The translations under genes were made by a program, and so were the position numbers. 64,000 nt of DNA from Pohlia nutans (taxonomy: Eukaryota > Streptophyta > Bryopsida > Bryales > Mniaceae), in the NCBI GenBank assembly GCA_022496805.1, contig CM040085.1:11995811-12059810 (forward strand), given 5' to 3'. The notes beneath the pieces are model-generated. The model made no database searches. It was not told the DNA's origin and saw only the letters and a program-made list of their open reading frames with translations. This document shows, in pieces, positions 11,256 through 25,400 of the stretch (positions are counted from its first letter, which is position 1; each line of letters opens with the position of its first letter).

Positions 11256-11683
11256 TTCTAGCCATAGGCCTGCGAAAGCTCGAAGGAGTCGAGGCCCATA
11301 ACTTATCCAGTCGACCACAGCTTCCAATGCATGCCCGAGTCCCTCTGTGCATGTCCCCTAAAGCTAGGATACTTGTCAACTCGCGTTGACACTGGCAATG
11401 TCACACTCTCGGACTCTCGGAGTAAATGATAAAACTGAAGTAGAATATCGATAGCACTGGTAATAGCCCTATGTCAACGCATTTCACTCGCGGACTTCAA
11501 ATTTACTCTGTCCACAGTGCCTGACCCCTCATTCACTACTTAAGGTGGACGTACTGTCATCTCATCATCGCAGTTTGTGTATCAGTATCCCTGCAGCTTC
11601 TCACTTGAAGGTCTCGCTACCACTTGCAGTTCAAAGCTGAGTTCCCTTGAGCTTGGCGTCCAGATCCTGCTTTCAGCTCAACG

Positions 11684-13353
11684 ATGACGAACTCACGGCA
11701 ATTGCGACATGCGAGCCTGCTCATGGTGGCAGCCACCTTAGCGGTGCTCTTCATTGGTAACGTCTCATGATCTTCATTCGATCACTCATCTGTCTGTCCA
11801 AGTTCCGATCTCATTAACAGTACTAGTATGTCGATCGATTACTTCGCGACCATTCCCTCTATTGATTCATTGATCAGACAGTATGAAACGGGTACCGTTG
11901 AACCGTCCTCATTGAATAGAACTGATCCAATACTCATCCAAGGGAGTCTCCAGTATCGGCCTGATCGACAGTGACGAAGTGTCAGGCTTCCAGCTGGTTT
12001 CGAAATATGTCTTACTGAATTATAAGCACATTCATTTGTTAAACATGATTCAATAAACACATAAACTGCATGCTAAGCTGATGCTGTATAAACACGTTCA
12101 ATCTATGGGTTCCTCCTGACCATATTAAATTTGTTCTGCGTTTGCCTTGCGATTGAACTGCAGGTGGTGCCGACGCGTGGAACAGCTACACGTGCCCGTC
12201 GGGGTTCAAGGATTGCAACCCGCGCAAGCCCGGGTGCGAGACGTGCATCGAGACGGACGTGAACAACTGCGGCGACTGCGGCAAGAAGTGCAAGACCGTG
12301 GCGTACGCCGTGACCAAGTGCGCCGGCGGGCAGTGCCGCTACGCGTGCAAGGCCGGGTGGGCCAACTGTGACAACAACCTATGGAGCAACGGCTGCGAGA
12401 CGGACACCGGCAACGACGCCAAGAACTGCGGCGGGTGCGGCAAGGCGTGCAAGCAGGTGAAGAACGCCGTGACCAAGTGCCAGGGGAGCAAGTGCTGCGA
12501 GCCCGTGTGCAATGCCGGGTACGCCAACTGCGACCGCAACCTGTGGAGCAACGGCTGCGAGACGGACACGAGCAATGACGCGAACAACTGCGGCGCCTGC
12601 GGCAAGGCGTGCAAGCAGGTGCCGTACGCCGTGACGAAGTGTTTGAACGGGCAGTGCTGCGAGCCCGTGTGTAAGGCCGGGTGGGGCAACTGCGACGGCA
12701 ACATGTGGAGCAACGGGTGCGAGAAGGACCTGGGCAAGGACGTGAACAACTGCGGCAAGTGCGGCAACAAGTGCCCGTGCACCCTGAAGGGCGGCGAGCC
12801 CACCTGCAGGTAACTACAGCTAGACTGTCTTCAGCTGCAATAATACATTACGAATCGAAACGGTACTGATTTTCCGGGTGTCAGTGTTACAGTTTAGCAT
12901 CGAAAGCACGTACAGCCGATCATACATGTGTAGATTCCGCTACCAGCTTCATTGAGAATCATATACATCGCGGATTAAATGAGTACTTGTGTACTGATCG
13001 ATTGCTGATTGTTTATCGAGTACTAGTACTTCGAGCAGGATTGGCCGCGAGGTCATTTGGCCATGTCAGCTAGATCGAGTACATTTGTGGTATCTGTAGT
13101 TCACTCTTCAGGACGTTGGCCAAAATGTCTTCCAAATTACTGTTCCATGCAGGATATATGCGACAAGGTACTTGACGTGTGATTGTGATGTGCACTGCAA
13201 ATCGTAACTTGAAGCTAGCTGACGGCCGGACGTTCTCACTCCAGATGACTGATTGAGTTGCGATGTGATTGCAGCGCTGGGAAATGTGGACAGCAGTGCA
13301 AGAGTGGCACGAGGTACGACAGCGTGAAGAAGTGTTGCGTTCCCATCTACTGA
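11684..13353 (+). CDS. Secreted cysteine-rich repeat protein (STIG1-like or bacterial-type CGxCG repeats)
   Basis: Three exons, 11684-11756, 12164-12809 and 13275-13353, give 265 codons with all junctions in frame and GT/AG at every border. Exon 1 encodes a hydrophobic signal peptide (LLMVAATLAVLFIGGADA). Exon 2 encodes repeats of about 46 residues of the form NNCGxCGKxC-KxV-AVTKC-G-C-C-AGxxNCD-N-WSNGCExD, three near-complete copies plus partial ends. Exon 3 adds SAGKCGQQCKSG and a final CC. The CGxCG core resembles plant STIG1 domains, and also GCETD...NNCGACG repeats known from bacterial (for example myxobacterial) secreted proteins. Function is unknown; an extracellular disulfide-rich structural or signalling role is inferred. 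Exon 2 is very GC-rich, with mostly G/C third positions, unlike its surroundings. If intron 2 were retained, the protein would stop at 12811-12813. Confidence 0.82.
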
Positions 13354-14605
13354 GGAGCCGGGCTAGCTGCGGTAGCTGGGCTTTCATGTGGAATCACGGA
13401 GTGGAGGAATTACTTATATATATTGGCTGGCCAACGCCTTGTTGCCTGGCAGGCCGTGCGCAGTGGTTTTACAAATTATCAAAATAATTATATACAATGA
13501 AGGGAACCGGTCGACTTTAGCTTGGTGAATTGTCAGCAGCCAACTGAAGTTAGTAAATGGTCCAGAGCAGTCTGTATTGTACTTCAGTGTTCGTCCGGAT
13601 TCTATAAGCGAGGCTGTATAATTATGTCTGTGTCGGTTGGGGATTTGGCTTTTATGAGTCGAGTTGTCTTGTGCGTCCCGGGGTCTGTAAGTTGTAACCC
13701 ATAAATAAATCAAGGCCCAGTTTGTGAACGATTTTGCTTACTTTCAGATGTGATCTAAGTTGCTTCAGTTTGTGCCAAAAAAATTAAATAAATGTGACCA
13801 AAGTGCTTGTGAATTTCTGAAAGCGTACTGGTACCGATTTGCGTAAGGTTTTTGTAGTAATTTTCATTTTCCCTTTCGCCTTCTGGAGAGGCGACCTGTG
13901 TAACTTCAATACCAAGAGGTTTGCCGAATGCTTGCACCGACATCAGCACGTAATTACTGTTTTGGACTTGAATCGGAAAATTTCTGGTGCAACAATTTTA
14001 TCCGAATTTTTAAATGCTGCAACTCAAGTTCATTCGTTCGCTCATTTCCATCTTTTTCACATGTTTGTCTACCCCGCAACTTTACCCACATTGCGCTTTT
14101 GCCAAATATAATTTGCATCTCATACTGTACGCTCTGCAACAATTCTAGAGACCTGTTCAGAACTTCGTGGACACGAAATGCTGAGTCAAAAATTTCCAGG
14201 AGTAATTCAAGTTTAAACATGGCATCTATAACCATGTAATACATTCAAAACCTTTGTTCAAAACGTTGCCATCACGGCTCCAAGTATTCAACGTCACCTT
14301 AGACAGCAAACTTTGTCCACTCCTGGACCTTGCATATGGACTTGGCCATCATCTCGTATGTGAAAATCTCTCTCCAATGGCAACAGCATGCCTGAGGTGT
14401 CAACTTGCATTAACCAGGGTATCCAGGACTACGGTGGTGGGTAAGCCATGCATAATCCGAGTATTTCAGCCAGAGGACTCTTGGCGCTCACTAGTGACCA
14501 TGTCCGAAATGGTTTTCAATTAAATGTGCTCTCCAACTACAATGTGTACGAACACTAGTCGATACAATGAAATGCAGGATGCCAATGTTTACGTGAAGAG
14601 ACCTA
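13354..14605. other. Intergenic, no recognised gene
   Basis: Convergent intergenic region between the cysteine-rich gene (plus) and the methyltransferase (minus). It presumably holds both 3' UTRs. Short frames on both strands (for example minus 13954-14244) show no family signature. Confidence 0.55.
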
Positions 14606-17469
<2,864 letters not shown>

Positions 17470-17696
17470 GTCGAAGTAAAAGCTGCAATCTACTACGCTT
17501 AAAGCAGGTGAGTTCCGGAGAGCGACTCTGCCTCCTTGCCACTCCGGGCACCGAGAAAATGCACCAAACGGCACTCGCAAAGTACAAGCCCTCATAAATA
17601 TATCCCGCCGATCGAACGACAGCCTCGCTAAATCGCAGTAGCAGCAACAGGTTGCCGTTGCGCACACAGAATTCTTCCTTACATTAATATCAGGTA

Positions 17697-17711
17697 CCCT
17701 AAACCCTAAAC
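17697..17711 (-). promoter_or_regulatory. Telo-box-like promoter motif
   Basis: CCCTAAACCCTAAAC sits about 230 bp upstream of the NTMT1 start codon; a second, degenerate version (AAACCCTAGCCCTAA) lies near 17811-17825. Such motifs are common just upstream of plant housekeeping genes. It is an isolated short motif, not a telomere array. Confidence 0.45.
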
Positions 17712-17900
17712 TCCGCTGGCCACCCTCATCCGCCTTGCGGAAATGGTTCAGGCAGCAACGATGTGATGCAGAATGGGGAGTGAGATTCGAGGAGCAGCAG
17801 CAACTGCTCGAAACCCTAGCCCTAATTTAAATAACCCATAAAAGGAAGTGGATGTGTCTTGGTCATTAGACCTTGAAGATGAATTTTCTTGCTAATAACT

Positions 17901-18219
17901 TAAGGTAACTATACCTTAAAGCGTTCACCTTACCAACAGAGCCTATTTACACACATAAAACAGAAAATATTTTCAGTGGGTCTTAATAGCAAGTTCAAGA
18001 GAATTTCAACGCACTTTAGCATGCATTATTTGGACATTGTATGAATAAGTTGTGAATTTCCAAAGTACTGACTATAGGTTGACCTTAAAGCGACCCTAAA
18101 CTCTCATGTTCAGATTGTGCACATTCTCATAACAGTAGGGTGTCAGAATCTACTTATTACGGAAGATTGAGCTATGGACGCTTTAAGGTAATGGTCGCTT
18201 TTAGATATAGTTACCTTAC
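17901..18219. mobile_element. MITE with TAAGGTAACTATA ends
   Basis: Left end TAAGGTAACTATACCTTAAA and right end, in reverse complement, TAAGGTAACTATATCTAAAA form terminal inverted repeats. The phrase CTTTAAGGT/ACCTTAAAG recurs subterminally. No coding region. The superfamily was not determined because no clear target duplication was found. Confidence 0.55.
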
Positions 18220-20189
18220 AACTAAGAAAATGAAGTTTAACAAGTGTAGTTTGTACTTTACCTTTTAAATCTTTAAAATTTCAAGTATTGAGTATTTTAT
18301 TGTTTTTGCAAGCTTTGTAGCTCAAGGTCTGAATTACACTTTCAAATTTCAAATCAAAATTTTGTATGGAAAATATATCGCGTGATTTTCCATCATAGCT
18401 TGCACATGTTCCAAAAAATAAAATATAAACAAATAAATAAATTGAAGTTTTTGTCATTAATATGAATTTTTAAAATATTTGACTTAAATACTTAAATGGT
18501 AAAAAACGTTACAAATATTTGACTTAAAAATCTTCTAAAACACTCAATAAATGTAAATTTAAATATTTCTTATTTAAATTTAAAAATAATCTCATATTCT
18601 AGAAATATTCACATCTAATTTATTTTTTTAAATTATATGTTTTTACTTAGTTGAGCGCATTATAATAAGACTTATTCCAAAATCAAAGGTTAGATGGGCA
18701 ACTATTAAACCCATGGTCTTCATATAAAAGGTCGAATCCTAACATGACATCATTCATTCCTCTTTGGCACAAGTTTATAGGAGCTCTCCTTGGGTGACGT
18801 CACAATTTATAGTTACCAGAAAAATGTGGGTGACCTAAAAGAGCCAACATCCATGTGGTGAATGATGAACGTTTTTTAGATTTCATTGCTAGAGTTTTCT
18901 GAATTGAATGAAACTCATTCATACAAGTATGTTGAAAATATAGCTTTGGTCTGTTCTTCAATAGTGTGTAATGCATCATGATTTTTGTGCAAGGCCCTCA
19001 ATGAGTTTATGTAGAGATGAGAAGAATTTTTTTTTTGCAATAATGGACAATTTTTGTCCAAATTAATGTCCTTTTCCCATGCTCTTATAGGGGTTAAATC
19101 GGACGAAGCCCTATTTGCAAGTACTTGGTCGATTCATTCCCCTACTCAGGCTCTTCCACATGCGCTTTGATGGGCATCGTCTCTGTGACTAGATACACTC
19201 AAGTTAGAACCTCTGCTGACCAAAGAAAGAGAGAGGGTTCCTCACTAACCTCAAGTGAGGTTTCATATTGCCGAACAAATATGTTGATGGCAAACAGTTT
19301 TCATGGATTTCTATTTTCTGAGTGACGAAATAATTTACCGGGGTGTTCGTTTCTACCCGCACAATTTTTGGTGTATTGTAGCTCACCGCCCACGGCGAGC
19401 CTTGTGCGCAGGTTGACGAGCTCGTCCTTGACGAGCAAACGGGGTCTCTTTGCGTGCCGGATTATATCCACGTATTCCTCTCCCTCTCCTAATTACATCC
19501 ATGAATTTATTTCCAGTCGTTTCATTAGATTAGCATTCATGTACTTGGAGTTCATATATTGGTGGGAGCGTGCATATTTATGGAATTCTCTTATAGGATC
19601 ACAGTCACACTTGCTTTTGCATGTGTTGTAGGTGATGATTTGAATTTTAGTAAATTGCTATCAATCCACTAGAGGATACATTTGATTATTGAGATTGTTT
19701 CTCTTCTTTTTTATTGGTTGAGTTGGTTCTGAATTTATTTTACATTTATATATCCATGCCATGATGTATAATGTGGTCGTAATGTATGATATTTGCACGC
19801 CATTTTTCATTGGGAGCCAAAGCCAGAATCTAGTGGTGACCGGATGGTTTCACTTTCATTGAAGGGATCGCGTTTTTGGTCAGCTGTTGTTGAATTTCAA
19901 TTAGTTGGATATAGCAATGGTGGAGTGTATATCAATCATACCAAATTTCATTCCAATCATACCAAGTTTTAACCAACCATACCTAATCATACCAAAAATT
20001 ATATTTTTATTTTATTTTAATGAATATTAAATGGTAAATGGTTCTATATTCATTTAATGAGTATTTGAAACATTTTTCAAAAATTTAACTGTATGGATAA
20101 TTACTAAACATCATGCTTCTCATTTTCTTTTTCTCATGCTTCATCAAAGTTGCAAAAGTAACATTTTATAACACATCTAGGCTTTGCCT
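18220..20189. other. Gene-poor AT-rich region
   Basis: No gene supported. A single right end of a TTAA-type element (TATAGGGG followed by TTAA at 19094-19097) is visible, but its left end was not located. The 19100-19640 stretch has short open frames with no motifs. Confidence 0.5.
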
Positions 20190-20216
20190 TTAACCCCTTT
20201 GTCATTTAGGGGTCAA
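20190..20216. mobile_element. Miniature TTAA remnant
   Basis: TTAA, then CCCCTTTGTCATTTAGGGG (19 bp), then TCAA. It looks like the two ends of a TTAA-type element with nearly all of the interior missing, and it abuts the next element, which begins at 20217. Confidence 0.45.
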
Positions 20217-20789
20217 CCCCTAAACATCCAACCGTCTAGAAAGTGAACAATGTACAAATCAAACACAATTTTCCCATCCGTCTTTGACTTTTCTAATGTA
20301 GATTCTATATTATATAATTTGTTATAGGAAGTTAGCTTTATGCATGTGTGATCTGATTAGAAAGGGGATGATTTGTGAAATTTCCATGCCTAATTTCATG
20401 TTGTAGTGACTCATCCAAAATTTTGAAGATTTCAATGTAAAAGTGCTTTTAAAAAAGTCAACTCATAAAATTAAGCTGCCAAAAAATCTCCAAAAATCAC
20501 TAAAATTAAAGTATTACATTTCAACCAACCACAAAAAATTCATGTAAAAATTGTCAATATCTTATTCATAATCAAATTACAAGAGAATTTTGAATTTTAA
20601 GTTTCAAATTTTATACAAAAATATTGGTGACAACAATCATAGATCTAACTGTATGAATGAAATCAAAAATTCATAATGTACAACTTTTATTCATATATCA
20701 AGTTCAAAGTATCCCTCTTAGTTACATTTTATAAGACATCTTTGAAATTCTCCAAATCTATAGAGGGGTGAGGACGTTTAAGAAGTTAA
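20217..20789. mobile_element. TTAA-type element, family R1, uninterrupted copy
   Basis: Starts CCCCTAAACATCCAACCGTC after TCAA (a TTAA variant) and ends near GTTTAAGAAG before TTAA at 20786-20789. It is the about 570-bp version of the element that is interrupted at 3951-5961. Non-coding. Confidence 0.6.
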
Positions 20790-21336
20790 CTCCTAAATGC
20801 CTAAGGGGTATTGGACAAAACATAGATGTGTTATAATATGTTTCTTCCATATGTTTGATGAAGTTTTGTGCAACAAAAAAAATGTAGGGCATTATCTTTA
20901 AAAATTATCTGTATAGTCAAACTTCCAAAAATAATTTTAGATATATTTTTTAACGAATTTAAAAGCATTAACCTTTGAAAATTTGTATAAATTATAATAT
21001 TCACTATTAGAGTTTAAAATTCAGCGTAATTGGTTAAAGTTGGTTTATCTATTGTAAACTTCAGAAAAGCAAAAGAAATGATGGAGGGAAAATCATTACT
21101 TTTTCCAAATTGCAAATTTTATAACACTAAGACAAAGTTGAGGTGATCCACTTTGGAAAACTCTCCCAGGTGGAGTTTAACTTGGATTGACATAATTCAA
21201 ATTGCGTTGGAAAGTAGACTTGATGTAGTATTTTAAAATATCTCTTATTTTTTCAAATACTTAGTTTTTGGTTTTGGGCAGCCCGTTAGAATCGGGCAGC
21301 GACTAGAAAATGGTCGTTTGAGTGTTTAGGGGTTAA
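20790..21336. mobile_element. Probable TTAA-type element abutting its neighbours
   Basis: Begins CTCCTAAATGCC directly after TTAA and ends GAGTGTTTAGGGG before TTAA at 21333-21336. No coding region. The pairing of these two ends is inferred from spacing and terminal similarity only. Confidence 0.35.
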
Positions 21337-21706
21337 CCCTAAAACGTCAAGGTACGCCCCATGGGCTTATTTAAAAAAGAATAATCAAGAAAAAAGTAGA
21401 TTTTCTCAACCAAATCAAGCGTGGATTGGTGCATTGGAAAGCTACTGAAAAAGCGATCTAGATTGCAAATTTGCGCCTCATTTGAGAGATTGTGGAATCG
21501 TTGGTAAGCAATCAAAGTTATGAAATTGAACAATTTTTTGAGGTTGGGGTAGCTGAGATGCCGCAGTGCTACAGTGCTGGCCAGCAGTGTCCCGCAGAGC
21601 CGTTTTTTTTTGTTTTTTTCGTTTTTTTTTTTTTTTTTTTTTTTTCCTCCGAAAATTTAGATGCCTTCCGGGCTGCCCCGCCCAGGCCCTCTTGACGTTT
21701 AAGGGG
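21337..21706. mobile_element. TTAA-type element containing a poly-T tract
   Basis: Left end CCCTAAAACGTCAAGGTACG directly follows TTAA (21333-21336), shared with the previous element. The right end, in reverse complement, is CCCCTTAAACGTCAAGAGGG. The right TTAA is lost. The interior holds an interrupted poly-T run (about 21602-21646). Confidence 0.55.
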
Positions 21707-22445
21707 CAGCCGCTCACGGATGCGTTGCCGACGTTGCAGCCAAACTTTCCCGCGCTTGCCACCCGTCCTGGACCCGGGTCTCCCTGTCCCACCGGACCCG
21801 ACCCGACCCGTTCTCTGCCTGGCCTTCGTTTTTCTCATCGAAGGTCTTGCGCGCTTTCTGCTGCTGCTTGTGTCTTGTGATTCCATCATTTTGCTGCGCG
21901 ATCGTGTGCGTGGACTTCTCTTACTGTGGTTTTCTCGCACAGTAGTAACCGAGCTTCTCAACAGCAGAGCATTTTCTCTACCTTAATCCGCGGGCGTTCC
22001 TGCGGACCCGTTGTATCCGTTTTTGCAGGTGTGTATCGTCCTTGCCGGGTGTGGTTTTGTTGTGGCTTTTTTCTTCTTAGGGTTGAAATGGAGATGATTC
22101 CGTGTGTTTCTTCTGCCCCGGTTTCCCTGCGATGAAAACGCTTTTATGAGGATGTAGAAGGCGTGCGCGTATTGGCTTGCAGCAATCAAACAATCAGTTG
22201 AACGCTTTGAAGATTTTGATTCTGAATTTTGATTATTATTTTCGGATTGAAATTTGTAGTACCGGTATGCGATTTTGAGGTGATTCGTATTGGCATGGGG
22301 TTATGTCCGCAGAGATTTCGGTTGTTCGTGTCCATCACCATGGGGTGTTTGAGGTGTTTGATTGCGAGAGGGCTTTGGAATGGAAAATAAATAGGTTTGA
22401 CGACGACGACGGTTGGACGAAGGCGAAGGTGAAGAACAAGCAATC
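21707..22445 (+). other. Upstream/5' UTR region of the importin gene
   Basis: GC-richer than its surroundings, with pyrimidine-rich stretches. It lacks a conserved coding frame and probably holds the promoter and 5' UTR of the following gene. No exact promoter element was identified. Confidence 0.4.
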
Positions 22446-25400
22446 ATGGAGGCCATAGTAGACGTCTCGGCTGTGGATCAAGAGCATATCGCTCAATGGC
22501 TCATGGATACGACGGGCTGCCAGGAATCGGCAGTTCAGGCTGCCACTTTGCACCTGGAGGCCGCACAGAGTGTACCAAAATTTGCGCTCTTTCTCCTCAT
22601 GCTATCCGCAGGTTTATTCTTCTCTCAACTTTTTCTCTCCATGAAATGTTGTGTTGCCAATGGTGGACAGATGTTCGGGTAATCACGAATGGTCATAACT
22701 GCAATAGCATAGGAAGAAACTTATTATTGAGTGCAAGAGCGCCGGCATCAATTGTTTTGACGTACTCTGTGCCTCAACGATCGCAAACTACTAACGCGAA
22801 GAAGGCTTACCATGAAAATTCAGTTCATTGATACTGAGATCATCAGTGATATTTCCATGTCTACAATGTGGATCCTCCCACTTGGTTCTTATCGTGCTTC
22901 AGTAGCCGTCTCATCTTCCATGAAAGGCTTTAGCGCTCCCTCACTTTAGGGCACGGTTTGAAAGTGTGAAAGGGTGCGGTGCAGGAGGCCTAGAAAAAGG
23001 GCAGAGAATTGCTGCTGCGACCTATTTGAAGAACTTTCTGAAGAAAAATTGGACGGAAGAAACAATCATGCCACCTGAAGAAAGATTGGAGTTTAGAAAT
23101 CAGCTTGTAGAAGTGCTCCTGCGCGTGGATGGACTTGTTCTGAAGATTTTGGCAGAAGCTGTACGTTCCCTCACTACCTGATATTTGAGAGGACTCTCAT
23201 CTGCAGTGTGATGAAGAAATGTCTTTACATTTTTCGACTCAAATCGTTCAAGTCTGACAGTTTTCGTCTTTGTAATGTCGTGGAATCCGGCTAAAATTCC
23301 TAATTGTTATTGGACATCGAATCCTGATCGCTATCTTACCAATCTTGGCGCCACGATGTATTGAGCTGCTTGGTGGGGTATGGTCTCATATTTTTTTAAG
23401 GAGAAGCATGGAGTTGAATATGTCGGAAGATTTAGTGCATATCTTCGCCACTAAGCTCTGTGTAGTTGTGCTCAACATGGCATGTTATGTATTCACTTTA
23501 CTTCATTCTCGTGTATGTGTTTGCAGTTTCGTATTGTGGCAGCTAATGACTTTGCGAAGAAAATGACATGGCCCGAACTAGTTCCAGCTCTTAAGACTGC
23601 CATACAAACTAGTGACCTTGTGAATGGTACAGGGGTGTCTGACTTTAAAACGCTAAATGTGCTGCTGGGCCTTCAAACCATAATCAAACCTTACCAGGTT
23701 GCCCTCTTGCTTTACCTTGAATACACTATCTATCTTCTTTGAGACTTTCGTGAGTTTTATTTTCGTAGGACTAAATTTATTAATTTTCTCTGTGTAGTAT
23801 TTTCTGGACCCGACAGTCGCTAGAGAACCTGTACCGGAACAGCTGGAGCTTATCTCGAAAGAGCTACTTGCGCCCTTGCATGCCATCTTCCATCATCTTG
23901 TCCAACAGGTATTTGGATCACCTGTTTTATTCTTGGTTTGATATGAAATTATTGTGATTTTCTTGTTTTGAAAAATTCAGAGAGCGTGAAATGCACAACC
24001 GCATTTTGCTGCATCGTTTTGGCTGATATGTGCTGAACTCAACAGTGTTCTGTTTTAGGTCTTTTCGTCTTGTTTGGTATCTAAAGTCGCTACTTGCACA
24101 TCTTAGAAACGGTTTTGGAACAATCAATAAGAGATGCGCTTACGCGCTGGTCGTGTTTTTATTAATGAATCGGTTGTACAGGTTGTAGCAACAAAACTTG
24201 AAGCACATGCACAACACGACAACATCCTCCTTGTGATTTGCAAGTGTCTACACCTTGCTGTAAGAACATAACTTCAAGTACCCAGTAATGTAGTCAGTTC
24301 ACACGATATGTCCTCTAGCCATCAAGCAACACGATTTTTGTTGCACTACTTCCTTACAAATGACGTGTACATAGTGAGACGTATTGCATGATCTACAGTA
24401 TGATAGCTATGGAAGTTCATAAAGCACGTTCAATTGATTTTGTACATATGAAGTGCTCTCCAACTCACGCCCCAAACTCTTCGATTATCAAGACCGCATG
24501 ATGGATACATAGGAATTTGGCCATATTAGCTATTGTGGAATGAGACTATGTGAATGTTTCCTCGTCATTTTCTGCAGCTAACAGTGGAATCTTACCATTT
24601 GGAATGGAGGAGGGATGACAGATGAAGTCACATATGCCACAGTCATTACTTGCCTGTCTAGGACCATGGTTTCAAGATCTTATGATTCTTTTGGAAACAG
24701 TAGTTCTCGACAAGAAAATGGACCTTCCTGAGCAAGAACCCAGACTAAAGACGTGGAAGAGGGTGCTTCAAATCTGCTGTAACCTAGTTTCACGGCATCG
24801 AAAGCATGTAGACAAGTATGATTCTGTACAACTTTTCACCTGTGCTGTTTATTTACTTAGACCTTTGCACTCACACCAAGAGTCTCTGTCAAGTGCTAGA
24901 ACTGAGTGTATATGTGGGGTTGATTTCTTCAGGTATTTGTCTCCGATGGGGACTACAGCTCTGACAGTTGTCTGGCGGAGCACATCTGCTAAGGTACCCA
25001 CACTTTTCAATAAGTTGCAGTTGTTCTTCTTGTATTATTAATATTGCTATGTTCATATCCCTAAGATGAGTTATGTGGATAAGAAGGCCATAACTTCGCT
25101 CAAGATGTTTTTGGTATTCTTGATTTTGACAGGACCTTCATCCAATGCAAGAGCGTATTGTGTCACTGGCATTCGATGTAGTTTCCAACATTCTCGAGAC
25201 CGGGCCTGTAAGTTCATCATCTGAGGAAATCTTACATTCGACGTTATCATTGTCGTCTTGTTCTTTGGCATTAGGCTGTAAATATTTTGGTGCACAGGAA
25301 TTTTGGAAATGAAATTCCTCCATGTCGTAACCATATTAGATATTGTCTGTGGACTCTCCTTAAGTGGTAATCTTTGAAGATATTGATAGGGATTTTAAAC

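Noticed and set aside
12339..12803. Long antisense frame opposite the cysteine-repeat exon
   Set aside because: Shadow of a GC-rich repetitive coding exon; composition explains the lack of stops.
17697..17825. Interstitial telomere
   Set aside because: Only about two CCCTAAA units, repeated imperfectly; fits promoter telo-boxes near a gene start. Many other CCCCTAAA words in the window are TTAA-type MITE ends.
21566..21986. Overlapping frames of 88-130 codons on both strands
   Set aside because: They overlap a poly-T tract and MITE end, show low-complexity Lys or Phe runs and no splice or family support.
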